Shown here: piece after piece, positions 47,906-57,008 of the stretch
Numbering within the stretch: position 1 is the first letter of the stretch
Layout: the number at the start of each line of letters is the position of its first letter
From: Methylovulum sp.
Lineage (GTDB): Bacteria; Pseudomonadota; Gammaproteobacteria; Methylococcales; Methylomonadaceae
Reading direction: 5' to 3'
DNA: 63,922 nucleotides
Assembly: GCA_030653435.1 (NCBI GenBank)
Contig: JAURZI010000153.1
Coordinates: 1-63,922 of the forward strand
The notes under the pieces: generated by a model
Databases searched by the model: none
What the model saw: the letters and a program-made list of their open reading frames with translations, nothing else
What the model was told of the DNA's origin: nothing
Made by a program: the position numbers and the translations under genes

Positions 47906-48220
47906 TTATTTAATGAAAGAACAGCAGTAATCGGTAGCTGTGTTGATTTTTACCGTAAATCGGGCATTAGCGGGGACAGCAAACGATTCGCCGCTTTTAA
48001 TCGCTTGCCATTGTTCGCTGCCGGGCAATAAGACCTCAAGATCGCCGTCGATAATTTCCATCAGCTCTTCGTCCGCCGTGTTAAAGGTATACTCGCCCGG
48101 CAACATAAAGCCCAGGGTTTTTAACGAGCCGTCGGCAAAACGAATAGTACGGCTGCTGACATTGCCGCCGAAATAGACATTGGCTTTTTTGACGACGGAT
48201 ACGTTATTGAATTCTGGCAT
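47906..48220 (-). CDS. ppnP: Pyrimidine/purine nucleoside phosphorylase PpnP
   Basis: About 104 residues from ATG 48220 (MPEFNNVSVVKKANVYF), with AGGACAAATC as ribosome binding site; the upstream extension is not family-like. It is a small cupin-fold enzyme that splits nucleosides with phosphate; conserved stretches include TLGFMLPGEYTFNTADEELM, LPGSEQWQAIKSGESF and the C-terminal VPANARFTVKI...DYCCSF. Length matches the E. coli protein. Confidence 0.93.
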   Translation of the reverse strand: MPEFNNVSVVKKANVYFGGNVSSRTIRFADGSLKTLGFMLPGEYTFNTADEELMEIIDGDLEVLLPGSEQWQAIKSGESFAVPANARFTVKINTATDYCCSFIK

Positions 48221-48406
48221 GATTTGTCCTGTTATAAGGGGATAAAAAGGGAGCGCAATGATAGCAGATTGTTTGGCGCTTGTTGTGTTTAGAGTGGCAT
48301 GGGGCCAGATAGATATTGACATTCATAGGGCATTAAACGATAATCATTCCTATTAGCAAATATATCTATATGTTTTAATTAGCTTAAATACTAAAGGATG
48401 TCAGCC

Positions 48407-49687
48407 ATGATCGCAAAGCCAGCCCTTTCCATCGCCTTATTGTGTTTTAGTTTTACCGCTCAGGCTCAAACTAAGCTGACCCAAGAACAGCAATTGGGCA
48501 GGCTTTTATATCAGGATAAAAACCTGTCAACCAACAGGAACCAGTCTTGTGAAACTTGTCACGCCCTAACCGGTATCAGTCATGATGCTACCAGCCAATC
48601 AACCCCCGCCTTTGTCGATCCGCAAAACAGCAAAAACGGTACGCCGGTTTCTTTAGGTTCAATCCCTTACGCAACCGGTACATTAAATGCGCCTAGCGCC
48701 GGTTATGCGGCATTCAGCCCGATCTTCCACTGGGATGAAACAGAGGGGCTTTATGTTGGCGGCCAATTCTGGAATGGCAGGGCCGCAGACTTGGTCGCGC
48801 AAGCACAAAAGCCTTTTTTAAATCCTGTGGAAATGGCCATGCCTAATGAATGGGCGGTTGTTAGCCGGTTAAAGGAAAATGCAAGATATGCCCGTTTGTT
48901 TTTGAACCTTTACCAGCTTGATTTGAATGCCGTGCCGCATATCAAGGACGCACTTTTCCAGCAACAAGCGCCCGAAGTGGTCAGCGACATTTTTCAGCAT
49001 GCAGCGCAAGCAATAGCTGCATTTGAAAAAAGCGCGGAGTTCAATAAATTCAATTCGAAATTTGATTATGTGATGGCGGGCGTGACCCGTTTTACGGCAC
49101 TTGAGCGGCAGGGCTTGGCGCTGTTTAATGATGAGCAAAAGGGCAATTGCGCCGCGTGCCACCCTAGCAATATAAGCACCGACGATACCGGTAAGAAAAT
49201 CCCGCCCTTATTTACTGATTTTACCTACGATAATATCGGCTTGCCGCGTAACTTAAACATTCCGGGAACTCCAGAGCCTGATCTGGGTTTGGGTGGTCGG
49301 GCGGACATCCGCAAGATCGATCCTGACCGGGCCGAACTAGGCAAACACAAAGTCATGTCGTTACGCAATATCGCCATTACCCCGCCTTACGGCCACAATG
49401 GCGTTTTTGCGACGCTGGAACAAATCACCCATTTTTATAATACCCGCGACACCTTAGCTGCAGTGCCCGATAATCGAAGCCCAGGCTTCGGCATTTCCGG
49501 CTGGCCGAAACCTGAGGTCGGCAAGAATGTTAATCATGACGAACTGGGAGATTTGGGGCTGACCGCTGCCGAAGAAAAAGCCATAGTCGCGTTCATGAAA
49601 ACCTTGACGGATGATTATCCTGAATGGGGTAACGATCCCTCTGTGCCGCCTGGAACACAGTCCCCTTTTACAGTCGATATTCAGTAA
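48407..49687 (+). CDS. Dihaem cytochrome c peroxidase / MauG-like protein
   Basis: About 426 residues from ATG 48407 (MIAKPALSIALL), the start with AAGG at proper spacing; an ATG nine bases upstream lacks one. A signal peptide ends near QAQT (residue 20). Two haem c motifs are present, CETCH (48-52) and CAACH (248-252), with the conserved Trp/Pro region SLRNIAITPPYGHNGVFATLEQ. The family includes bacterial cytochrome c peroxidases and MauG cofactor-building oxidases; the sequence does not decide between them. No mau or other partner genes are nearby. Confidence 0.88.
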   Translation: MIAKPALSIALLCFSFTAQAQTKLTQEQQLGRLLYQDKNLSTNRNQSCETCHALTGISHDATSQSTPAFVDPQNSKNGTPVSLGSIPYATGTLNAPSAGYAAFSPIFHWDETEGLYVGGQFWNGRAADLVAQAQKPFLNPVEMAMPNEWAVVSRLKENARYARLFLNLYQLDLNAVPHIKDALFQQQAPEVVSDIFQHAAQAIAAFEKSAEFNKFNSKFDYVMAGVTRFTALERQGLALFNDEQKGNCAACHPSNISTDDTGKKIPPLFTDFTYDNIGLPRNLNIPGTPEPDLGLGGRADIRKIDPDRAELGKHKVMSLRNIAITPPYGHNGVFATLEQITHFYNTRDTLAAVPDNRSPGFGISGWPKPEVGKNVNHDELGDLGLTAAEEKAIVAFMKTLTDDYPEWGNDPSVPPGTQSPFTVDIQ

Positions 49688-49709
49688 AAGCGCTGCCGGA
49701 CGGGATACG

Positions 49710-50285
49710 CTATATCGCCCCGCCGATTTTGCAAATCACAAATAATTTCGGTGCCGCCGCATTGCTTGCATCGCTGTGGATGATTGTTAACGTGTATTGT
49801 CCGGTGTCGAGCTGTGAGCACCAGTGCTTTACCTGCTCTGTTTCTCTGTAGCCGCCTGGATGGCCGGGATAAGCTATAACGGTGATGATGCCGCCCGTCG
49901 CCAGGAGTCGGCTGGCATCCGTTAACGCCGCCAAGCTGGTATCGGCTGTGGTGATAATGTGTTTATCACCCCCAGGCAAATAGCCGAGATTGAACATGCA
50001 GGCGCGGATTTTGCCGTGTAGCTGCACCGGAATTTTTGCCGACATCTCGGCATGGCTGGCATGTAGCAAGGTGATGCCAGCCTGCGGATCTAATTTTGCC
50101 GCTGTTGCTGTGATTGCTGCCAGTTGCCTGTCGAAACCGTAAACGTGGCCTGACGCGCCGACTTGGCCTAGCAGGAACACCGTGTCATGACCGTTACCGA
50201 CGGTCGCGTCAATAGCAATATCGCCGGGGCGCAGCCTATTACCGATGAATTCGTGTGCGAGCTTAACCAGCGAAATGCGAGGCAT
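49710..50285 (-). CDS. mnmM: MnmM-like (YtqB family) tRNA methyltransferase
   Basis: About 192 residues from ATG 50285 (MPRISLVKLAHEFI), the family start, rather than 50321. It carries the YtqB/MnmM signatures DATVGNGHDTVFLL (SAM loop), FNLGYLPGGDKHI and GGIITVIAYPGHPGG, plus the ending QLDTGQYTLTII. In Bacillus, MnmM methylates 5-aminomethyl-2-thiouridine at the tRNA wobble base to give the 5-methylaminomethyl form, the step done in E. coli by the methyltransferase half of MnmC. It overlaps the preceding FAD-oxidoreductase gene by 23 bp, so the two are translationally coupled. Confidence 0.85.
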   Translation of the reverse strand: MPRISLVKLAHEFIGNRLRPGDIAIDATVGNGHDTVFLLGQVGASGHVYGFDRQLAAITATAAKLDPQAGITLLHASHAEMSAKIPVQLHGKIRACMFNLGYLPGGDKHIITTADTSLAALTDASRLLATGGIITVIAYPGHPGGYRETEQVKHWCSQLDTGQYTLTIIHSDASNAAAPKLFVICKIGGAI

Positions 50286-51321
50286 AATAACGTTGGATGT
50301 CGGCAGGCATGGCCGTACCATTCAGCAGTGCATCTGCGAATTGTCGGCTGTACCAGGGTATCTGCAAGCTGCCTTTGGCACCAAAACCATTAAAAACGGC
50401 AAGTGCTTTATGGCGGGGATGGATGCCGATGAACGGTTGTTTGTCTAGCGTGCAAGGGCGGATATTGGCGTGATGATGGATGCAACGGGCCTGCGCCAAT
50501 TCCGCACTGACCGGTACCAGCGCGTTTAGCAACGTAGTTTTGGCCGGTCCGGTAGTTTGGGTGTCCATTTGTTCATGGTCGAAAGTTGCGCCGATACGGA
50601 ACTGTCGGCTAGTGATCGGAACCAGCCAGTTGCCGTAATTTAGCATCGTATCGGGCACGGCGGCCCCATGTTCCAGCGTTAAAATCTCGCCTTTTGCCAG
50701 TTGAAACGGCAGCCACGAAAACCACGGGTTTTGTACGGCGCGGTAGCCTTCACAGAAAATAATTCGGGTGGGTGTCAGGTCTTGCCAACTCAATACGGGC
50801 GAAAACCGGATGTCGGTGGCATTAAAATCGGTTTGCCTGTAACAGGCTTTCCTGATAAAAAAATCTTTCAAGCTATTTAGTAAGGGTCGGGTTAACAAAT
50901 AACCGGTTTGTTTTTGCGCTATAGAACCAAAGGGCGCGGCAAAGGGCCTTGCTTGGCTTTCCGGCTTATCGGGCGGGTCTAAATAATCATGGTAAGCGAG
51001 TTCCAACAGCCGCTTTTGCGCCTGCTTATATTCATCCTCACTGCGTAACAACCGCAGCATCGGTTTTTCCAGATAAAAATCCTGCCGGAAAAACTTGGCT
51101 AATCGTGTATAGCCGTGTTTTGCTGCGGGCAGCAAATAGTCGATATCGGCTGCTTTTACCAAACGCATGCCGGTAACGGGATTAATCAGTCCGGCGGCAA
51201 TCTGTGAAGCGTTTTCGGTACCGTTGTCAACAATGACGACGGTACATCCCCGCCCCAGCAGTTCCCATGCCAGCAAACTCCCGGCTAGCCCCTGGCCTAC
51301 GATTAAAAAGTCAATGGTCAT
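50263..51321 (-). CDS. FAD-dependent oxidoreductase, MnmC-oxidase-like
   Basis: The 352-residue protein has the N-terminal FAD loop DFLIVGQGLAGSLLAWELLG and the GLINPVTGMRLVKA stretch typical of the C-terminal oxidase domain of MnmC, and more distantly of glycine/D-amino-acid oxidases. The second FAD region is RPCTLDKQPFIGIHP near the end. In E. coli the MnmC oxidase removes the carboxymethyl group from cmnm5(s2)U34. The 23-bp overlap with an MnmM-like methyltransferase suggests the pair replaces the two-domain MnmC. An amino-acid oxidase role cannot be ruled out. Confidence 0.75.
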   Translation of the reverse strand: MTIDFLIVGQGLAGSLLAWELLGRGCTVVIVDNGTENASQIAAGLINPVTGMRLVKAADIDYLLPAAKHGYTRLAKFFRQDFYLEKPMLRLLRSEDEYKQAQKRLLELAYHDYLDPPDKPESQARPFAAPFGSIAQKQTGYLLTRPLLNSLKDFFIRKACYRQTDFNATDIRFSPVLSWQDLTPTRIIFCEGYRAVQNPWFSWLPFQLAKGEILTLEHGAAVPDTMLNYGNWLVPITSRQFRIGATFDHEQMDTQTTGPAKTTLLNALVPVSAELAQARCIHHHANIRPCTLDKQPFIGIHPRHKALAVFNGFGAKGSLQIPWYSRQFADALLNGTAMPADIQRYYASHFAG

Positions 51322-51464
51322 TGCGGATGTGTTTTTTGCCTGTTAGGTCTGCGCTTAATGTTATGGCTGTTGTTCATTTTACCTGAAGGCTTTGCCATTC
51401 GTCCGCCAGTCTCGGTAATGGCAAGACCTTTGCGCGGCATGGACGACCCTTTTTGCAAGCGATT

Positions 51465-54400
51465 TTACGACTTGCCGATCATCGCATAACAAATCGGCGT
51501 CAAGATCAGGCTTGCCGCCATGCCCAGCAACAGGCCCGCTGACAACGACAGCGTCATCGGAATAAGAAATTGTGCCTGCGGGCTAGTTTCCAGCAGGGTG
51601 GGCAGAAATCCGGCGAAGTTGGTCAGAAAGGCCAGCAAAATAGGCCGAAAGCGGGAGGTGCAGGCGGCAATAACCAGTTTGTCTACCGCTAAATCGACAT
51701 CACGGCGTTCCCTGATACTGTCCAGCAATACCAGGCTGTCATTGACCACGACCCCGCTGGCGGCAATCATGCCGACCAGCGACTCCATGGACAACGGTAA
51801 GCCCAGCAGGCTATGTGCCAGCACTGCACCGCTCCAGGCCACAGGGGCGGCCAGCAGGAAAATTAAAGGTTTTATATAGGACTGAAAGGGCACGGCGATC
51901 AAGGCATAAATGACGAGTAGCGCAATCAAGGTGTTACGCCCCAGTGTAGCGGTGGTCGCTTCCTGTTCCTGGCGGGTCTGGCCCAGTTCCACGGTAAGGC
52001 CAGGAAAGCGCTGGCGCAAGTGGGTCAGGGCATGCGTTTTCAGGTCGCTATAAATGGCATTGACATCCGCCAGTTTAGGGTCAACCCGCGCCTGCACTTT
52101 CAGGACGCGGTGACGATCCTGACGTATCAATTTGGAATAACCCGGAATCTGTTTAACTTCGGCTAACGAGCCCAATGGCGCAAAAACATCGCCGTCCAGT
52201 CTTACCGGCAGTGCCTTTAAGCTGTCCAGCGAGCGCCGTTCCGCCGTGGGCAGGCGCACCATCACTTTCACTTCGCTACGTCCCCGTTGCAGACGGTGGA
52301 CTTCTTCGCCGTAATAACCATAGCGGACTTGTTCCGCCAGGTCTTCCAGACTAAGGCCTAAATGTACCGCTTCCGGTTTTAGGCTCAGCCGGATTTCCGG
52401 TTTGCCGGGTTCGGTGGAATCTATGACATCGTAAACACCGGGGTAAGCGGCAATTTTTTGTTTGAACTGCTCAGCCGCAACGCCTAAGGTTTCAGGATCC
52501 GATGCGCCCAGGTCAAATTCCAAGTCATAAGGTACGTCACCTTCTTTATATAAAAAGTCAATTTTGCCACGACCAATGTCGCCGATACGTTTACGCCACT
52601 CGCGGACAAAATCATCAACGACGATATGTTGGCGTCCTGCTGCCGAAAATTCAGTCCAAAAACCCGCTCCGTGTTCCCAAACCATTGTTTCCAAACCGAC
52701 GACGACACTATTTTTTTCGCTTTGCTGCCCAAACATCTGAAGCTTGCTTGCCGCTTGCTGGGCATCCAGCTCATCGCGCAGTTCAAAAAAAGCGCGTTCC
52801 ACTTTTTGGGCGAGCGCGCTGTTTTCGCTGTAGGGTGCGCTTTCGGGCATGCTCAGGTTGACCCAGAAACTGTCTTTGGTGACATCCGGTTCCAGCGACA
52901 GTCGCACGCGGCCACTGATGACCAGCGCGGCGCTGATACAGAGCAGCAACATAAAACAGGCGACGGTCAGATAACGCCAGGCTAGCGCCGCCTCCAGAAA
53001 AGGCCGGTAGTAACGGTTGACGAAACCGTCCAGGCCTTGATTCAGGCGATCCCGTAACCGGTCTAGCCGGGACGGCCTGGATGGCGTTGTTGATGCGGTA
53101 GCCAGATGTGCAGGCAAGATCAGCATCGCTTCAACCAGGGAAAACACCAAGGTCAACATCATGACCAGACAAATGGGACGCATCATTTGCCCCACCCAGC
53201 CCGACAGGAACAGACCGGGCAGAAAAGCCACCAGCGCCACCAGCACGGCGAGCGTCACCGGCACGGCCACTTCCTGCACCCCGCGGGTGGCGGCGTTAAG
53301 GCTGGTGGCATCGCCCTTGGCCTGATGGCTGTGTATGCTTTCGCCGATGATAATGGCATCGTCCACCAAGATGCCCATAGCCAGCAAGAAACCGAACAGC
53401 GAAAGCATATTTAGCGAGACATCCAGCAGCGGCATCAGCCACAGCGCCCCGAACAGCGACGTTAAAATGCCCGCTCCGGCCCAGATGGCGATCTTAAGGC
53501 GCAAAAACAGGGTCAGTACCAGGCAAACCAGCACAAAGCCGCCTAGGCCGTCTTCGATCAAGGTCCGCACGCGTTCCTGGTAGGCTTGCGAATCGTCCCA
53601 CCAGGTTTTAAGCGTCAAACCTTCCGGTATGTGCTGCTGCATATCCCGGACATAATCGTTGACGCGTTGTGCGGCATCGACGGCATTATGGTCGGCGTGA
53701 ATTTCCCAGCCTTGCGCGGTCTCGCCATTGTGATGCCATTCAGACAGGCGCTCTTCGATGCCGTCTGTGATGGTGGCAACATCGCCTAGCAGAACCCGTG
53801 TGCCATCGGTTCCGGTGCGTAAGGTTAATGCGCCTATCGCAGCGGCGTCGCTTGCTTTGCCGTTGATGGTTAGCAACAGTTCGCCGGTCGGACTTTTTAC
53901 CAATCCGGCCGGCAAATCTATGGATGCACGACGCATAGCCAACACGACATCATGCAAGGACAAGCGGTATTGGCGCAATTTAGTGGCAGACACTTCAATA
54001 GCGATTTCATAAGGGATATCGCCGTAATTAATCGCCTTAGTGATTCCTGGAATGGCGGCCAGCTGTTGCTGAATGTGCTCACCGAACCGTTTTAGCGTCA
54101 AGGGATCCGTCCGTCCATGCAGGGCGACCCAGATAACGCCGTCATCGCCATCGCGCATGGCCGGTTGCACGTCAATTTTTTCCAATCCTTTAGGTAACCG
54201 TGGTATCGCCTGAATCCGGCCGTGGATAGTGTTCATGACCAATTCCCGGTCATAATCAGCTAGCACGGCGGCATTGACCTGGCATTTGCCCTGGGAAATT
54301 TCGGTGTTCAGGCGTTTGATGCCGGGCACATCGAAAATGGCCTCTTCTATGCGTACGCATACCGACGCTTCGATTTCCAGCGGCCCGGCTCCGGGATAAA

Positions 54401-54587
54401 AGGCGCTGACTTCGATGATATGGGGGCTAAAGCGGGGGAAGACTTCAGTGTCTATCAAGGTATAACTGGACCATCCACCGGCCAGGATTAACAGCATGAG
54501 CAGATTTGCGGCGACGGGGTTGCCGGCGAACCAGGCCAGCAAACCCTCATGGGCGTAGGTTGCCGGAGGTGATTTAGGCGCGGTCAT
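51465..54587 (-). CDS. RND-family efflux transporter
   Basis: The 1040-residue inner-membrane pump has the standard RND layout: TM1 near the N-terminus (AANLLMLLILAGGWSSYTLI), a large periplasmic domain, helices 2-6 with the proton-relay motif LAMGILVDDAIIIGE, a second periplasmic domain and helices 8-12. The relay Asp-Asp pair marks a proton-driven hydrophobe/amphiphile exporter. It has no adaptor or outer-membrane gene beside it; an adaptor/outer-membrane pair without a pump lies at 23.7-26.2 kb. Upstream is a 390-bp gap. Confidence 0.93.
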   Translation of the reverse strand: MTAPKSPPATYAHEGLLAWFAGNPVAANLLMLLILAGGWSSYTLIDTEVFPRFSPHIIEVSAFYPGAGPLEIEASVCVRIEEAIFDVPGIKRLNTEISQGKCQVNAAVLADYDRELVMNTIHGRIQAIPRLPKGLEKIDVQPAMRDGDDGVIWVALHGRTDPLTLKRFGEHIQQQLAAIPGITKAINYGDIPYEIAIEVSATKLRQYRLSLHDVVLAMRRASIDLPAGLVKSPTGELLLTINGKASDAAAIGALTLRTGTDGTRVLLGDVATITDGIEERLSEWHHNGETAQGWEIHADHNAVDAAQRVNDYVRDMQQHIPEGLTLKTWWDDSQAYQERVRTLIEDGLGGFVLVCLVLTLFLRLKIAIWAGAGILTSLFGALWLMPLLDVSLNMLSLFGFLLAMGILVDDAIIIGESIHSHQAKGDATSLNAATRGVQEVAVPVTLAVLVALVAFLPGLFLSGWVGQMMRPICLVMMLTLVFSLVEAMLILPAHLATASTTPSRPSRLDRLRDRLNQGLDGFVNRYYRPFLEAALAWRYLTVACFMLLLCISAALVISGRVRLSLEPDVTKDSFWVNLSMPESAPYSENSALAQKVERAFFELRDELDAQQAASKLQMFGQQSEKNSVVVGLETMVWEHGAGFWTEFSAAGRQHIVVDDFVREWRKRIGDIGRGKIDFLYKEGDVPYDLEFDLGASDPETLGVAAEQFKQKIAAYPGVYDVIDSTEPGKPEIRLSLKPEAVHLGLSLEDLAEQVRYGYYGEEVHRLQRGRSEVKVMVRLPTAERRSLDSLKALPVRLDGDVFAPLGSLAEVKQIPGYSKLIRQDRHRVLKVQARVDPKLADVNAIYSDLKTHALTHLRQRFPGLTVELGQTRQEQEATTATLGRNTLIALLVIYALIAVPFQSYIKPLIFLLAAPVAWSGAVLAHSLLGLPLSMESLVGMIAASGVVVNDSLVLLDSIRERRDVDLAVDKLVIAACTSRFRPILLAFLTNFAGFLPTLLETSPQAQFLIPMTLSLSAGLLLGMAASLILTPICYAMIGKS

Positions 54588-54977
54588 CGACTATAGTCCG
54601 ACAGCTTGCTGGGTATCGTCGCGCTTCCTTAGGGTTTGTTGCCCATGGGTTGCAGCAGTCAATCGGGTGTCCAGCATCTCAGATGTAGCCTCGCTTCGGT
54701 AAATCGGGGTATTAATACCATAAGACGATTCAGATGCCGTTATCCCTCAGTTACTCTGTTATTTATTATCCCAACGGGAACAGGCAACAACTGTAAAGCT
54801 GTTTGCTGCGCTGATGGTCAGCCGCGATGTGCGCCAACATTAACCGTTGATGAATGTATTGTGTCATTATTAGTAAACAATAAATCAATTATTAGCATCA
54901 TTGTCAATAATTAAAACCTCAAGTATAGTGGATTTGTAGTTTAGAAAACCTTCCATTAGTTATATGAGGATTTATCC
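54588..54977. other. AT-rich intergenic region upstream of the RND gene
   Basis: No convincing gene. It should hold the RND promoter on the minus strand, and it contains a strong sigma-70 promoter (54901-54929) for the small gene that follows on the plus strand. The right half is much richer in A and T than the surroundings. Confidence 0.5.
54901..54929 (+). promoter_or_regulatory. Sigma-70 promoter of the small membrane peptide gene
   Basis: TTGTCA and TATAGT are separated by exactly 17 bases, close to the ideal TTGACA-N17-TATAAT. Transcription would start near 54936, about 40 bases ahead of the start codon. Confidence 0.65.
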
Positions 54978-55151
54978 ATGAGTGATTTTTACAAAGATGT
55001 TTTAACCGGTGTTGTGTTCCTGATTGGCCTATTAGGCTTTGTCTCAGGCGAGTACATTATTTCATCCACCTTATTTGCAACCGCCGCTATTGCCAGCAAT
55101 GTCAATACTAACCGTAAACGGGACAATGACGGTCAGCTCGCATGCAAATAG
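54978..55151 (+). CDS. 57-residue single-span membrane protein
   Basis: The product, MSDFYKDVLTGVVFLIGLLG and onward to NRKRDNDGQLACK, has one hydrophobic stretch of about 35 residues (10-44) and a basic cytosolic-looking end. It is supported by a near-ideal promoter, the ribosome binding site GAGGA eight bases before ATG 54978, and a strong terminator 40 bp after its stop, so it is a complete small transcription unit. I do not recognise a family. Confidence 0.7.
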   Translation: MSDFYKDVLTGVVFLIGLLGFVSGEYIISSTLFATAAIASNVNTNRKRDNDGQLACK

Positions 55152-55190
55152 CTTTTTTAACCGGATTGCTGGTTATAAAGCAATTACTTG

Positions 55191-55226
55191 AAAACGTCCA
55201 AGGCGACCAGACTTGGACGTTTTTTT
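55191..55226 (+). terminator. Strong rho-independent terminator
   Basis: AAAACGTCCAAG (55191-55202) and CTTGGACGTTTT (55212-55223) form a 12-bp stem with a 9-base loop followed by TTT. It ends the transcript of the 57-residue protein gene. Confidence 0.9.
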
Positions 55227-55692
55227 AGGGTCACCCCGCCCGGACAAGATGCTTGGCTAGCAGTCCCATCGATGTTAATGGCTATAAGCACGGTATTATG
55301 GTCATCTGTATTTTGCCCCGTAAAACCGGAGCAGTATCTTCAAATCAACTCCCTCGCATCAATAAGTGCATCATCAGGATGTTTTTATATCATCCGACTA
55401 GGCATGAGTGTGTCCATGCTATCTTGGAGCAAACGTGTTTGGCGTTTTTACATATCAATATCAAAGAAAGCAGTGCCAAAGCGCTCAGTTCCGATGGGTA
55501 TAGCCACTTAATCGCCTGACATTTAATCAAAATCAAGCCAATCTGAGGCATCAAATTGGCCCAGTATCGGCACAGCTTGGCCGCTTGAAAGCATATGCTT
55601 TAATATTACTCAAGCACAATATGTGTTATAAAATGCCCTCGCAACTCAAAAAAACACACAATTTCAATGAGATAATAAAGAGGAAGCATTTT
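55227..55692. other. Intergenic region ahead of the cupredoxin-cytochrome gene
   Basis: Two overlapping frames of 88-107 codons cross this stretch on the plus strand, but they have no ribosome binding site and no recognisable sequence, and I do not call them genes. The ribosome binding site AAGAGGAAG of the next gene lies at 55678-55686. Confidence 0.45.
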
Positions 55693-56496
55693 ATGGCACG
55701 TTATACCCCTTCGTTGTTTGTTTTATTGTTTTTGATGCTGGCGACCAGCCCAATTCATGCAAGACAAATTAATATCAGCATAAATGACTATCAATTTTTG
55801 CCTAACACCCAAACTGTCGACCTTGGCGATAGTGTCAAATGGACGAATAATCACACCCAAAGCCACGATGTCACCGAGAAAAATTTCTTATGGGCCAGCA
55901 TCGCATTAATAAAAGGCGACTCTTTCACCCAAGCGTTTAATACCGCTGGCAGTTATAGCTTTTATTGCAGTTTTCACCCAGGCATGACCGGAAAAATCAT
56001 CGTCCGCACCCCAAAAGAAACCCAAATCAACATCGGTAAAGAAATCATCACGCAAAAGCCAAAACGCTTGCCTATCGCCTTAAATCTGGATGGCAAAAAC
56101 ACCGATCAGGTGTATCTGGGCAGTTACATAGTCAATGCCCAAGGAGGCTGTGCCGATTGCCACAGTTGTCCAAGCTACGCCGCCGGACATGACCCTTTCA
56201 AGGGCGAAACCAAACAATTCAACGCCAGCAGCTATTTAGCAGGCGGCAAAGCCTTTGGCCCTTTTGTCTCAGCCAATTTGACACCTGACAGCAATGGCAA
56301 ACCTGATGGCATGACGCTCAACCAATTCAAATACTTAATGCGTTCAGGCAAAAAACCGCATATTACCGGAGACATTCTGCAAGTCATGCCCTGGCCTGTT
56401 TACGGCAATATGAGCGACGTCGACTTGGAAGCCATGTACGCCTACTTGAGCAGTATCCCTAAGTTGGCACAACCTTCGCGATCCGCTTGCCAATAA
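55693..56496 (+). CDS. Cupredoxin-cytochrome c fusion protein
   Basis: About 267 residues from ATG 55693 (MARYTPSLFVLLFL), set by the ribosome binding site and by a signal peptide ending near HARQ (residue 24). Residues 25-107 are a plastocyanin-like type 1 copper domain with ligands H58 (SHDV), C92, H95 and M98 (YCSFHPGM). A Lys-rich linker follows, then a class I cytochrome c domain with haem motif CADCH (153-157) and probable axial methionine in QVMPWPVYG (232). It is a periplasmic two-cofactor electron carrier, partner unknown. It stands alone between AT-rich spacers. Confidence 0.85.
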   Translation: MARYTPSLFVLLFLMLATSPIHARQINISINDYQFLPNTQTVDLGDSVKWTNNHTQSHDVTEKNFLWASIALIKGDSFTQAFNTAGSYSFYCSFHPGMTGKIIVRTPKETQINIGKEIITQKPKRLPIALNLDGKNTDQVYLGSYIVNAQGGCADCHSCPSYAAGHDPFKGETKQFNASSYLAGGKAFGPFVSANLTPDSNGKPDGMTLNQFKYLMRSGKKPHITGDILQVMPWPVYGNMSDVDLEAMYAYLSSIPKLAQPSRSACQ

Positions 56497-57008
56497 AATG
56501 TAGTAAGGCGCATTCAGTAGAGGGCGTAATAGCGTAGCTTATTGCGCCATATTAACTAAGGGGGGTATCAAAAGCCCTGCCATAGAGAAAATTCTGGCGG
56601 GCATTCAAACTTGGGAAATGCGATCCAAATCCACGCAGATACGTGGACTGATGGCCTTGATAAAAAATAGCATGCCCTGCCGTTAGTAACGCCGGTCAAT
56701 TATCAACATCCTAATGGCCCGGTAACGTGGGTTAATCTGGATCGGCAGACACAAGAAAATCTGGCCATTGCGATCCAATAACGCCATAAAAGAAAGCCAT
56801 AGATTATAAACCTGCAAAGGCACAGAGCGCCCGAAACGCGGCGGCGTAGCGCCTTGATTTTTTACATTAACCGGCCATTCTAGGTGTATACTTCGCCCAT
56901 CGTGGATAGGCCTGCTATGGTTATATAACCTAGCCCGGCCTGTCTGGCGTCAGCTGAGCAACCGGCGCGCGCAATACCTATAAAAATTATAAACACGGGG
57001 TTAAACTG
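56497..57008. other. Intergenic region with a decayed gene remnant
   Basis: After a hairpin at 56523-56548, a stretch reads as coding-like in pieces: HALPLVTPVNYQHPNGPVTW continuing to VNLDRQTQENLAIAIQ and a TAA at about 56781, cut off upstream by a stop. It looks like the C-terminus of a broken gene of unknown identity. The rest should hold the promoter of the GTPase gene at 57009. Confidence 0.4.
56523..56548. repeat. REP-like hairpin after the cupredoxin-cytochrome gene
   Basis: GGCGTAATA (56523-56531) pairs with TATTGCGCC (56540-56548) with one G-T pair and an 8-base loop (GCGTAGCT). The wording resembles widespread extragenic palindromes of the GGCGCAATA...TATTGCGCC type. It may end the upstream transcript. 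Confidence 0.5.

Noticed and set aside
55188-55519. Two overlapping plus-strand frames after the terminator
   Set aside because: One begins inside the terminator hairpin, neither has a ribosome binding site or family-like sequence.
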